Shown here: one piece after another, positions 42,753 to 51,688 of the stretch
Position numbering within the stretch: the stretch's first letter is position 1
Layout of the letters: each line of letters begins with the position of its first letter
Assembly (NCBI GenBank): GCA_903872505.1
Contig: CAIQKV010000069.1
Span: forward strand, 1 to 64,000
Direction: 5' to 3'
Source of the DNA: an uncultured Opitutia bacterium
Lineage (GTDB): Bacteria; Verrucomicrobiota; Verrucomicrobiia; Opitutales; Opitutaceae
Length of the DNA stretch: 64,000 bases
The notes under the pieces: generated by a model
Told to the model about the DNA's origin: nothing
What the model saw: the letters and a program-made list of their open reading frames with translations, nothing else
The model's database searches: none
Made by a program: the position numbers and the translations under genes

Positions 42753-44627
42753 TCATGCCAGCTGGTCGTCCGCCAGATTCAGTTTTCGCAGGAACGGCAG
42801 CCAGCGCGGGTCGGCGTGCAGTTTGCGCATGAGCGGATCGCATTTCAGCAGCACCGTCCCGGAGTCCCGCACCCGGTAGGCCTCGTCCAGCCACTGGAAG
42901 GCCTGGTCCACCTCGCCGCGGAAGGCATAGACCTGGGCCACCTGGTAGGCGGCGTGGGTGCCGTCCTTCACCTTCAATTCCACTAGGGCCGCCTCCGAAT
43001 CCTCGATCCGTCCCTGGGCAAAGCGCGCGCACGCCAGCGCCGTCCGCCGCGCCCAGCCGGGCGGCACTTCCTCCGCGGCCCGGGCGGCCTCGTCGATCCG
43101 TCCTTGGAACAGCCGGGCCAAAAACAGGAAGAGCCGGCTGCGCAACCCGGCGGGATTGATCGAGATCACCCGCTCCGCCTGCTTCTCCATTTCCTCAAAG
43201 CGCCCCGCGAAGCCCAGGCTGCGGACGAGGGTATAGGTGGAAAAATAGTTGAGCGGGTCAAGTTCCACGGCCTGACGCGCGAGCCGGATGGCCTCGTCGC
43301 ACCGCCCCATGATTCCGGCTAGGTGCGCCACCATGCTCCGGGTCTCCACGTCGCCCGGCGTGAGCTCCGACGCCCGCGCGAGCAGGGCGGCCGCCTGTTT
43401 CCAGTCCCAACCGTGCATCAGTTCCTCGAAGCCCAGGGCAAAGTGACCCTTGGCCAGCTCCGGATCCAGGGCGATCGCCCTCTGCGCCGCCTCACGGGCT
43501 AGGCGGTTGCCGGCCTCGATCGAATACATGCCGGATCCGGCGGACATGCAGTAGACCAACGCCAGCCAGGCCCAGGTGAGTGCGCAACCTTCGTCAATCG
43601 CGATGGACGCCTGGTAGCACTCGATCGCCTTGGCGTATTCGTCGGGCACCTCGCGGTTGAAGATCGCCCGGCCCTGCAGGAACAGCTGGTAAGCCTCGGG
43701 ATTCACCGCCCGCGCCGCGGAGGTGGCGCCCAGCTTGAGCGAGAGCGCCTGGGCGATGAGCCCGGCGATCTCGTCCTGCACCGCGAAGATGTCCTTCAGG
43801 TCCCGGGTGAAGGTGTCGGACCAGACATGGAACCCGTCGGCGGCCTTGATCAGCTGCGCGGTGATACGGACGCGATCGCCCGCCTTGCGCACGCTGCCCT
43901 CGACGACGTAGGCGACGCCGAGCTGCCGCGCGATCTCCGGGATGGGCGTGTCCTTGCCCTTGAAATGAAACGCCGAGGTCCGCGCCGACACCTTCAATCC
44001 CTTCACCTTGGCCAGCACGTTCAGCAGTTCCTCGCTGATGCCGTCGGAAAAATACTCGTTTTCCTTGTCGTTGCTCAGGTTGGCGAAGGCCAGCACCGCC
44101 ACAGAATGACCCTCTGTTGACCGGGTGGCGGCCATCGCCTGGGCCATCGGCTGGCCGACTGACCGGTTCTTTTCGCCGGACTCCGGGCCCGGAGTGGACG
44201 ACTCGCCCGGCAGCAGGCGCTTGACCCGTTCCACGAACGCCGGCGGGGTTTCGCCGCCGGGCAGCCGCGTCCATTGCACCGCGGTGAACGAATCCGGGGC
44301 GTCCGCATTGGCATCCGGCGTCTGGTCCACGCAAACCGGGACGAGGAACGCGCGGTTGCGGCCCATCAGGTGCGTGCGCTGGTCGGCCAGCCGCCACTCG
44401 AGCCGGAAATAGCCTTCGGGCCGCGCCTGGGTGTTCGCCGAGATGATCGGCAGAAACAGCGCGCACTCCTTGATCTGCCGGCGGATCTTCTGGTCCCATG
44501 CGTCGCCGCCCCGCAGCTCGCTCTGGTCGAACCACGCCTCGATGCCCGCCGCACGCAGCGCCTCGGCGATCCGGCGTGCGGCGTCGGCGTCCTGGGAAGC
44601 GTAGGAAAGGAAAACGGCTCCGGGCAT
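42753..44627 (-). CDS. TIR - TolB-like - TPR protein (624 residues)
   Basis: TIR domain about 3-140 (FLSYASQD, WFDQSELRGGDAW, catalytic-type Glu77 in GYFRLEWRLADQ), a short linker without an obvious membrane helix, a TolB-like domain about 182-305 (SVAVLAFANLSNDKENEYFS), and TPR-like repeats to the end (about 315-620), finishing PRWLPFLRKLNLADDQLA. The start at 44627 (MPGAVFLSYASQD) begins right at the TIR domain. TIR and C-terminus are close paralogues of the 37581-40880 protein. It starts 13 bp after the nSTAND stop, so it is in the same operon. Confidence 0.9.
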   Translation of the reverse strand: MPGAVFLSYASQDADAARRIAEALRAAGIEAWFDQSELRGGDAWDQKIRRQIKECALFLPIISANTQARPEGYFRLEWRLADQRTHLMGRNRAFLVPVCVDQTPDANADAPDSFTAVQWTRLPGGETPPAFVERVKRLLPGESSTPGPESGEKNRSVGQPMAQAMAATRSTEGHSVAVLAFANLSNDKENEYFSDGISEELLNVLAKVKGLKVSARTSAFHFKGKDTPIPEIARQLGVAYVVEGSVRKAGDRVRITAQLIKAADGFHVWSDTFTRDLKDIFAVQDEIAGLIAQALSLKLGATSAARAVNPEAYQLFLQGRAIFNREVPDEYAKAIECYQASIAIDEGCALTWAWLALVYCMSAGSGMYSIEAGNRLAREAAQRAIALDPELAKGHFALGFEELMHGWDWKQAAALLARASELTPGDVETRSMVAHLAGIMGRCDEAIRLARQAVELDPLNYFSTYTLVRSLGFAGRFEEMEKQAERVISINPAGLRSRLFLFLARLFQGRIDEAARAAEEVPPGWARRTALACARFAQGRIEDSEAALVELKVKDGTHAAYQVAQVYAFRGEVDQAFQWLDEAYRVRDSGTVLLKCDPLMRKLHADPRWLPFLRKLNLADDQLA

Positions 44628-44640
44628 GGTGCGCGCCGGT

Positions 44641-47600
44641 TCAGCCGCCCGGGGTGGCCCGGGCAGCCGCGATCCAGCCGGCCAGCTCGAGGTTGTCGAC
44701 GTATTGCCCGACACCGCCGGTCAGGCCCCCCAGCGCCTTGTCCGCCTCGTCGAGCAGCGACTGGCGCTGCTCGCGTCCCGCGGCGTCGTCCGCCTGGGCG
44801 AGGGCACAGGCGTAGAGGGCATGGGCATAAGCCGGCAGGAACTCGTTGTCATCGGCGCCATGGGCGTACTCCTTGCGATAGTACGCCATCGCCGGCTCCA
44901 GCAGCGTGCGAGCTTCCGCTCCCCGCCCCTGCCGCGCGACGGCGCGGGCGAGGCGCACCCGGTTCCAGGCATCGTCGGCCACGGGGTCACCTTCGCGGTT
45001 CGGGTTCATCGGGATCTCGCGCAGGCGGCGCGCCGTGGATTCCGCCAGGGCAAAATCTCCCTGGTGAAAGGCGGCCGTCGAGGCCAGGCCGAGGGCGCTC
45101 CGGGTGATGTTGTGATGCATCTGCTGTGCGCTGCGGTTCGCCGCCGGGACCTTGAGCTTGGCCAAACGGTCCACCGCGGCCATGGCTCCCGTCACCACCT
45201 TCTGGTCCTCGCCCAGGAGCCGCTGGTACCGGAGGTCCTGCAACGCGATCACCTCGGTGGCCATCTGGCGCTCGACGCCGCCCTCCGGGAACTGCTTCAC
45301 CCACTCACGCGTGGTCCGCTGGGTTTCCGCGAGCGCGTGCTCGGCCGCGGCCCGGTGCCCGGCCTGCGCCTCCCAGTTGAGCATCTCGGCCCAATAAAAA
45401 TTCATCTGACCCGCCAGGCTGGACGGCCGGCGCGGGTCGTTTTCCAGCGCGACCAAGGAATACACCTTGGCCAGCGCCTCGCTGACCCGACCCCGCTCGT
45501 ACATCAGGAACGCCAGCTGGGCGCGCGCACGCAGCCACATGTTCCACACGGTGATGTCGGACGGATTCGAGCGCACATACTCCTCGCCGGCCCGCTCGCC
45601 CTTGAGGGCGTAATCCAGCGCCTCGGCATAGTCGTGGCGGCGTTCCGCCAGCGTCCCGAGCAGGTCCGCTGCCAGGGTGCGGTTGAGCATGGAGCGCAGG
45701 TCACCCGGCCGTTGCACGAGGACCTTCTCGGCCATCTCGTACACCTCGCGCTCGAGCTGCTCGGCCTGGTCGATCCGGCCCAGCACCAGGGCATGGCGGG
45801 CCTCCGAATCCGTGGTGTCGCCGTAGGCCGACGCGGCGTTGAGATCCGACAGGTCCAAGGCGCCGAGTCCGACGAGGATGGCGCGGGCCTCCTCGCAGTT
45901 CGCGATCCCGTCCTCCTTCTTCACTTGAAAATGGCTGTAGACATTCAGGATGTCGACATACACGCGCCGCGCCTGGCGGGAGGCGTCCGGCTTTTTCACC
46001 AGCGGGCGCAGCAGGCCGGCCGCCCGCTCCAGGTCGGCGGGATTTTGCATGCCCGTGCCCATCATTTGCCCGGACTTGGTGAAGAGCGCCAGGGCCAGGC
46101 CGATGGTCGTGGCCTCGCTTTGGTCGCCCTCCGCCCGCAGTTGCTCAAACACCTGCCGGGCCTCATCGAGGAGTCGGGTGGCCTTGGGAATGTCGCCCCG
46201 GCCCATCTCGGCCGCGCCCTGCCGGACGAGGGCCATGCCGCGGTAGAGGCGGGTGGACGGCGTGAGCAGCTCGGCCGGCAGCCCGTCGTAGTAGGCGACC
46301 GCCTGCTGGGCGAGCTTGCCCATCGTGTCGAGCCGGCCGGTCGGCTCGAGTTCCAGGTAGAAATCCTCGATCAGAAACCCGACCAGCTTTTCCGCCTCGG
46401 TCCGGGCACGCTCGGCCATCTGGCGGGTGGCCAGCGCCTGGGCCTCGGCCACGCGGGCCCGGCGGAGATTGACGAAGCCGAACACGGCGCTGCCCGCCGC
46501 CGCCAGCATCAGCACGCTGGCCACGGCGGCCACAACCCGCGCGCGCAGCAGTGCCCGGCGGGTTGCAATCTCGCGCTCCTGCTGGAGCGCCAGCTGGCGC
46601 TTGGATTCCTCGAGGGCCTCGCGCTCGTGCCGCACGGAGCGGCTGGCGCCGACGACGCTGCAGAGCACGTCGTGCGTGATCTCGACGCGCCGCAGGTCCA
46701 GCCGGTCCTCCACGCGCAGCAACCGGCGATCCACCAGCTTCGCCAGGGCGTCGGGGGCGGCGCCGGCGGCGACAAAGGCCTTCCGCACGCGCTCCTCGGC
46801 CACGCTCTCACGGTAGCCGGACTCCGTCAGCATCTCGTCCTCGATGAAGATGCGCACGCCGGCCGGCTGGTCCGCCAGGGCGCGCTCGTAGAACTCGGTC
46901 AGGATGGTGTCGCGCGAGCCTTCCAGCAGGTGGGCGGAAATCTCGGCCTGGCCCTGCGCCAGCCGGGTGTTGTTCAGCTCGCGGCAGATCAGGCTGAGCA
47001 GCGACGGCTCGACCTCGGCGTGCGCAAGGTCCGCGCCGCCGGCGACGAACCGCACCACCGCCTCGGCCACGGCCTCGCCCACCAGGTGCGGCGCGGGGGC
47101 GCGCACCGCGGCCACCGCCTGCGCCCCGGTCATGCGCGCCAGGCGCATGCGGTTCTGTGTGACGGAGGGCATCTGCCCCTTCAGCCCCTCGAGGTGCGCG
47201 AGGTAGTCCTCGCGCAGCGAGATCAGGATGCGGTAGTCCGCGCGGGCGAAGTCGAACTTGGAGGCATCGGCCTCGTCCCGGTCGATCCGCGCCTCGAGCG
47301 CGACCGGCGGGCGGTTCTCCACCAGGTCGGCGAGGTCCGCGAGGAACTCCTGCGCCCGGCGCCGGCCGGCGTCGTCGGATTGCGCGAGGGTGAAGATCTC
47401 CTCGAACTGGTCGAAGATCAGGATCGGGATGAGCGTGCGGCCGCTCGCGTCCTTCAGCACGTCGTCGCGATGGTGCAGGAACTCCCACAGCGTCTCGCCG
47501 CTCACGGCCGAGCCGGTCCGGGTCCAGGCGCCGGCGGCCTCCGTCGCACGGAACACCGCGCGCTTGATCTGCTCCGCGGGCGGCGGTGACGCCGGGTCGT

Positions 47601-47862
47601 AGTCGAGCCGCACGTAGACGGGGCAGAAGCCCTCGGGCCGGAGCCGCGGGACGAGGCCCGCCTGCAGGATCGAGGTTTTGCCGAGGCCGGACTGGCCGAA
47701 CAGGATGGTGAGCAGCTTGCGCTGCACGCGCCGGCCGAGCTCGGCGGCCTCCTCCTCGCGGCCGTGGAAGTAGCCGCGGGTCTCCTCGGTGAAGGAGACG
47801 AGGCCGAGCCACGGGTGTTGTTCGTCGACCGTGGCGACGGGGGCGGGGGCGGAGGGCTTCAT
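44641..47862 (-). CDS. nSTAND-type NTPase with TPR-like C-terminus
   Basis: A 1073-residue protein. Residues about 15-430 are a STAND NTPase of the nSTAND1 type: HPWLGLVSFTEETRGYFHGR, Walker A FGQSGLGKTS (55-64), Walker B PILIFDQFEEIFTL, then a winged-helix region ending in EITHDVLC. A membrane helix (about 440-465, VVAAVASVLMLAAAGSAVFG) separates it from a helical TPR-like region (about 500-1070). STAND proteins are ligand-triggered ATPase switches, common in bacterial immunity. The start at 47862 overlaps the SIR2-TIR stop as ATGA, so translation is coupled. The open frame continues upstream but that part is a shadow. Confidence 0.9.
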   Translation of the reverse strand: MKPSAPAPVATVDEQHPWLGLVSFTEETRGYFHGREEEAAELGRRVQRKLLTILFGQSGLGKTSILQAGLVPRLRPEGFCPVYVRLDYDPASPPPAEQIKRAVFRATEAAGAWTRTGSAVSGETLWEFLHHRDDVLKDASGRTLIPILIFDQFEEIFTLAQSDDAGRRRAQEFLADLADLVENRPPVALEARIDRDEADASKFDFARADYRILISLREDYLAHLEGLKGQMPSVTQNRMRLARMTGAQAVAAVRAPAPHLVGEAVAEAVVRFVAGGADLAHAEVEPSLLSLICRELNNTRLAQGQAEISAHLLEGSRDTILTEFYERALADQPAGVRIFIEDEMLTESGYRESVAEERVRKAFVAAGAAPDALAKLVDRRLLRVEDRLDLRRVEITHDVLCSVVGASRSVRHEREALEESKRQLALQQEREIATRRALLRARVVAAVASVLMLAAAGSAVFGFVNLRRARVAEAQALATRQMAERARTEAEKLVGFLIEDFYLELEPTGRLDTMGKLAQQAVAYYDGLPAELLTPSTRLYRGMALVRQGAAEMGRGDIPKATRLLDEARQVFEQLRAEGDQSEATTIGLALALFTKSGQMMGTGMQNPADLERAAGLLRPLVKKPDASRQARRVYVDILNVYSHFQVKKEDGIANCEEARAILVGLGALDLSDLNAASAYGDTTDSEARHALVLGRIDQAEQLEREVYEMAEKVLVQRPGDLRSMLNRTLAADLLGTLAERRHDYAEALDYALKGERAGEEYVRSNPSDITVWNMWLRARAQLAFLMYERGRVSEALAKVYSLVALENDPRRPSSLAGQMNFYWAEMLNWEAQAGHRAAAEHALAETQRTTREWVKQFPEGGVERQMATEVIALQDLRYQRLLGEDQKVVTGAMAAVDRLAKLKVPAANRSAQQMHHNITRSALGLASTAAFHQGDFALAESTARRLREIPMNPNREGDPVADDAWNRVRLARAVARQGRGAEARTLLEPAMAYYRKEYAHGADDNEFLPAYAHALYACALAQADDAAGREQRQSLLDEADKALGGLTGGVGQYVDNLELAGWIAAARATPGG

Positions 47863-49250
47863 GCGCGGCGGGAGTTGAAAAGGTCCTGGAGCCGGCGGGT
47901 GAATTCCGCCGGGGGGGCGCCCCCGGGCAGCCGCGCGAAGTGCATGGCCTTGAATTTCTCGGGGGCCACGGCATCGGCCTCGGTCGTGCCGTCGATGCAG
48001 ACCGGCAGGATGAACACCGCGCCGTCCGCCATGCCGCGCGTGCGGTCCACGGCGTAGCTCCACTCGCGGCGGAAATACCCCTCGTGCCGCCGCTGCGTGG
48101 TGGCGGAGATGACGGGCACGAAGTACGAACACCGCGCGATGTTGCCGCGGATCTTGCGGTCGTAGTCGTCGCCGCTCTCGAGCCGGTCGAGGTCGAACCA
48201 GGTGGTGATGCCGGCGGCGTCGAGGCCGGCCTTGAGCTTCTGGACCGCGGGCAGGTCCTCGCGGGCGTAGCTGATGAACACCGCGTTCTCCGGCATCTCG
48301 CGCGCCGGCGGCAGGAACCGCACCGGCGCCGCGGAGCCGCCCGCGGGCGCGGCGCCCGCGCGGCGGGCCGTCCAGCGGCGGTGCAGCTCGGCGACGAACT
48401 CCTCCGCGCCGGAAAACATCCGGGTGCGCACGCTGACCTGCTGCAGGAACGACACGAGCCGCACGTCGGTCAGGCTGTGGCTGTCGGCCAGGATCTCGCC
48501 CACGTCGCGCGGGTCGGACAGCCGGCGGCGCTTGGTCATGCGCAGGAACAGCCGCGCGAGCCAGTTGGAGAAATCGCTGCCGATCACGAGCAGGTGGTTG
48601 TGTTCGAGCGCGTGGAACAGCTTCTCCGGCGTGAGGTGCTCGCTCTGCAGCGCGCAGACGAACTCGAGCATGTCCTCGTCGGAGATCACGTAGGTCGGCG
48701 ACGCCGACAGGCGGCCGAGCAGGTGGTAGACGACGGGGCGCTGCAGGTCGTCGCGCTCGACGGGCAGGTCGGCCACGCGGTTGGGCGCGTAGGCAATGAC
48801 CTCGGTGTTGGCGGCGCCGCCGAAGCGGACCTGGTTGATCGCCAGCTCGAGCAGCGGGTCGAACGTCATCGAGACGTAGAGGTTGAAATCCGTGATCTCC
48901 GCGAGCTGCCGCAGCGGCAGCGGCGGGTCGAAGGCCGCCTCGCGCATGATGGTGCGGAGCCGGGTGTAGGCCTCCTCGCGCCGGCCGTGGCCGGTCAGGT
49001 AGCTGCAGACGACGTCGTTCAGCGTGAGCGGCCGGGGGAGCGGCCCGGCCTCGACGCCGAGGCGCGCGGCCAGCTTCTCGGCCAGCCACTCCAGTAGGAG
49101 CTGCGGCCCGTTCTCCGTCTGCACCTTGAGCAGCTCGGGGCCGATGATGGGGATGACGCGCTTCTCCTCGATGTAGTTGAGCAGGTCCTCCCACACGTCG
49201 TCGCTGAACAGCGTGGCGGGGGCGGAATCGTCGGCGGTTTCGGGATTCAT
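47859..49250 (-). CDS. SIR2-like - TIR fusion protein
   Basis: A 463-residue protein. Residues about 15-290 resemble a SIR2-like domain: RVIPIIGPELL, VSMTFDPLLE (at the place of the usual TNYD), PVVYHLLGR (His176), and LLVIGSDFSNWLARLFLR, as in SIR2_2-type immune proteins. Residues about 322-460 are a TIR domain: NAVFISYARED, WFDLDRLESGDDYDRKI and catalytic-type Glu396 in GYFRREWSYA. The SIR2 catalytic Asn seems replaced by Thr129, so only the TIR may be enzymatic. Start at 49250. It overlaps the nSTAND gene by 4 bp; the two proteins probably act together. Confidence 0.85.
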   Translation of the reverse strand: MNPETADDSAPATLFSDDVWEDLLNYIEEKRVIPIIGPELLKVQTENGPQLLLEWLAEKLAARLGVEAGPLPRPLTLNDVVCSYLTGHGRREEAYTRLRTIMREAAFDPPLPLRQLAEITDFNLYVSMTFDPLLELAINQVRFGGAANTEVIAYAPNRVADLPVERDDLQRPVVYHLLGRLSASPTYVISDEDMLEFVCALQSEHLTPEKLFHALEHNHLLVIGSDFSNWLARLFLRMTKRRRLSDPRDVGEILADSHSLTDVRLVSFLQQVSVRTRMFSGAEEFVAELHRRWTARRAGAAPAGGSAAPVRFLPPAREMPENAVFISYAREDLPAVQKLKAGLDAAGITTWFDLDRLESGDDYDRKIRGNIARCSYFVPVISATTQRRHEGYFRREWSYAVDRTRGMADGAVFILPVCIDGTTEADAVAPEKFKAMHFARLPGGAPPAEFTRRLQDLFNSRRA

Positions 49251-49276
49251 CGGTGGAGGGGTTGAACGGGAAATTA

Positions 49277-51601
49277 TCAGAGCAGCGGGGCGTTGTTCTT
49301 CGGATCGTTCACCAGCGTCTCGAAGCGCGGGTCGCCCCGCAGCGGAAACCACGAGGCCCCGGCCTTCGCCGTGTAGATGTTCTCGCCCCGGGGCGTGCGC
49401 AGCAGCCGGGCGAGTTCGGCCAGCGCGCGGTCCTTGTCGCCCAGCCAGGCCAGGCACACCGCGTAATTAAAGGTGTAGTTTGGCCCGAAGATCGCGTCCT
49501 TCGACTCGGGCACGAGGTCGATGGCCTTTTGCGCGCAGCGCAACGACTCCGCGCGCTCGCCGAGCATCGCATAGGCCAGGCCGAGGTTGGTCCAAAGGAT
49601 TTCGTTCGTTGGTTGTTTTTCGAGCTGAGACTTGAGGTCGCTCACCGCCTCCGCGGCGCGTGTGCGTGCGACCGCTTGGTCGCCCATGGCGGCCAACACG
49701 AACGCCGCGGTCGTGTCCTGGATACCCTTCGCCTCGCCAAACGTGTCCGCGTAGCGCAGCTGGCGGTCGAGGGCCACGTACCCGGCAAAATCGCCAATCT
49801 GCAGGGCCCAGGCCTTGCGCAGATAGATCATGGTCGGCGTGCCCGCCTGCTCCGGCGAGATCCGGGCCAGCCACTCCTCCCCTTCCTTCGTCGAACCCGT
49901 GGCCGCAAACGGAATCAAGGGTATTTGCGCCTCCGCCGTGGGTTCATGGTCGGCCAGCTCGGCCGCCCGCCGCATCATCGGCAGGGCCTCGTCGTAGAGG
50001 CAGAGAAATTCCGCCGTCTCCGCCAGCGAACGCACGTAGCGCAGACTGCGCGGCTCGAGCTGCACGGCGCGCCGGAATTCGCCCATCGCCTCCTTGAACC
50101 GGCCCTGCCGGCGGTGGATGAGGGCGAGCGAGCCGTAGACCGCCCCGTCATTGGGCCGCAGCACGGCGAGCCGCTCGTATTGCTCGACCGCACGCGTGTA
50201 GTCGCGATAGCCGTAATAATAATAATCGCCGAGATTCTCGATCACCTCCGGCGCGTCGGGCGCGAGACGCACCGCCGTGTCGATCACCGCCTTGGCCCTG
50301 GCCAGCCGCCCCGCCGTGTGGTCGTTCCCGCCGAAATACTGGAAGGCATGAAGGGAGCCCAAGGCGGCCCATGCGGCCGCAAATTTCGGATCGAGTTGCA
50401 CGGCCTGCTGCAGCAACCGCTCGCTTTCGTTGAGGTCCTTGCTGTTGACGCTGCCCGATAGCTGCCGCGCCTTCACGTAGGCGTCGTAAGCGGCGAGGCT
50501 TTCGGTCGGGCGGCGCTCCAGCAGCGATTTCTCCTCGGGCGAAAGCGCGGCGGCCAGCGCCCCGGCGATTGCCTGCGACAGCTCGGCCTGAATCCCAAAG
50601 ATGTCCGTGATGTCCCGGTCGTAGGCCTTGGCCCATACATGCTCGTCGGTCCGGGCGTTGATCAGCTGGCCGGTGACGCGCACCTTGCTGCCGGCTCGGC
50701 GCACGCTGCCCTCGAGCACGTAGGCCACGCCCAGTTCCTCGCCGATCTGGCGGATCGGCTTGGTTGTGCCCCGGTACTGCATGACCGAGGTGCGCGAGAC
50801 GACGTGCAGTTGGCGGACGAGCGCGAGGTTCGTGAGGATGTCCTCGTGGATGCCGTCGGCGAAGAAGCCGCTGTCCTTCTCCTCGCTCATGTTGTTGAAC
50901 GGCAGGACCGCGATGGATTTTTCGGAAATGACGGGCGTGACCGGCGCGGCGACTGCGGCCGGTTTTGGCGCGGGGGCCGGGGCGGGAACGGGTGCGGGCG
51001 GCTCGCTTCGGCGGCCAACCGTGAGCGCGACCCCGACACCGACCACGACCGCAATGAGGGCACCCCAGGCCCAGCCGGGGAGGCCGGACTTGGCTGCAGC
51101 CGCCGGCAGCGCATGGGCGGCCGGGGCGGATTTCTTGGCCGGCGTAGCCTTGGCCGGGCGCTCCAGCAGCCGCTTGACGTGCTCGACAAACTGCGGCGTC
51201 GGCATGCCGTGCGCCAGCCGGGTCCACTGCACGCGCATGAATTCCTCCGGCACGAGCGCCTCGGACTCCGCCGTGTCATCGCTCACCACCGGCAGCAAAA
51301 AGGCCACGCCGGCGGCCATGTCGTGGGTGCGCTCGACGGCGAGCTTCCACTCCCGGCGGAAGTAGCCCTCGCCGCGCGCCTGGGTGTTTTCCGAAATGAT
51401 GGCCACAAACAACGAACAGGTGCGAATCTGGGTGCGGATCTTGGCGTCCCACGAATCCCCGCCCCGGAGCTCATTCTGGTCGAACCACACCTCCAGGCCG
51501 AAGGCGCGCAGGGCATCGGCCAATCGGCGGGCCACGTCGGAATCTTCGCGGGAATAGCTGAGGAATACGGCGCCCGGCGGGGCGGAGGGGGAATCCGGCA
51601 T
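49277..51601 (-). CDS. TIR - membrane helix - TolB-like - TPR protein (774 residues)
   Basis: TIR about 9-150 (FLSYSREDSDVARRLADA, WFDQNELRGGDSW, Glu84 in GYFRREWKLAVE), one membrane helix about 172-193 (WAWGALIAVVVGVGVALTVG), a Pro/Ala linker, a TolB-like domain about 228-350 (SIAVLPFNNMSEEKDSGFFA; YVLEGSVRRAGSKVRVTGQL), and about ten TPR-like repeats to the end. The TIR would be cytoplasmic and the TolB-like/TPR part on the other face if the helix spans. It is the first gene of the island operon. The ATG at 51601 is preceded by AGGTGA at 6 nt, a good ribosome site. It is more divergent from the other two TIR-TolB proteins than they are from each other. Confidence 0.9.
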   Translation of the reverse strand: MPDSPSAPPGAVFLSYSREDSDVARRLADALRAFGLEVWFDQNELRGGDSWDAKIRTQIRTCSLFVAIISENTQARGEGYFRREWKLAVERTHDMAAGVAFLLPVVSDDTAESEALVPEEFMRVQWTRLAHGMPTPQFVEHVKRLLERPAKATPAKKSAPAAHALPAAAAKSGLPGWAWGALIAVVVGVGVALTVGRRSEPPAPVPAPAPAPKPAAVAAPVTPVISEKSIAVLPFNNMSEEKDSGFFADGIHEDILTNLALVRQLHVVSRTSVMQYRGTTKPIRQIGEELGVAYVLEGSVRRAGSKVRVTGQLINARTDEHVWAKAYDRDITDIFGIQAELSQAIAGALAAALSPEEKSLLERRPTESLAAYDAYVKARQLSGSVNSKDLNESERLLQQAVQLDPKFAAAWAALGSLHAFQYFGGNDHTAGRLARAKAVIDTAVRLAPDAPEVIENLGDYYYYGYRDYTRAVEQYERLAVLRPNDGAVYGSLALIHRRQGRFKEAMGEFRRAVQLEPRSLRYVRSLAETAEFLCLYDEALPMMRRAAELADHEPTAEAQIPLIPFAATGSTKEGEEWLARISPEQAGTPTMIYLRKAWALQIGDFAGYVALDRQLRYADTFGEAKGIQDTTAAFVLAAMGDQAVARTRAAEAVSDLKSQLEKQPTNEILWTNLGLAYAMLGERAESLRCAQKAIDLVPESKDAIFGPNYTFNYAVCLAWLGDKDRALAELARLLRTPRGENIYTAKAGASWFPLRGDPRFETLVNDPKNNAPLL

Positions 51602-51688
51602 AAAACGTCACCTAATATGCTAGTTAAGCTTAGACCTTGCCAGCTCAAATCCCCGCTGACACCCGTTTTGCACGACTTTTTCGGCCGA
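51602..51688. promoter_or_regulatory. Divergent promoter region of the TIR island
   Basis: This 87-bp gap separates the first TIR gene (leftward) from the SLOG gene (rightward), so one small region controls both. On the minus strand TTGAGC, 16 bp, TAACTA is a possible promoter for the TIR operon. The region is AT-richer than its surroundings. Confidence 0.45.

Noticed and set aside
47863-49194. Extension of the nSTAND reading frame upstream to 49194
   Set aside because: The frame is open but overlaps the SIR2-TIR gene fully and reads as Arg/Pro/Ala-rich sequence; the ATGA start at 47862 begins exactly where domain-like sequence begins.
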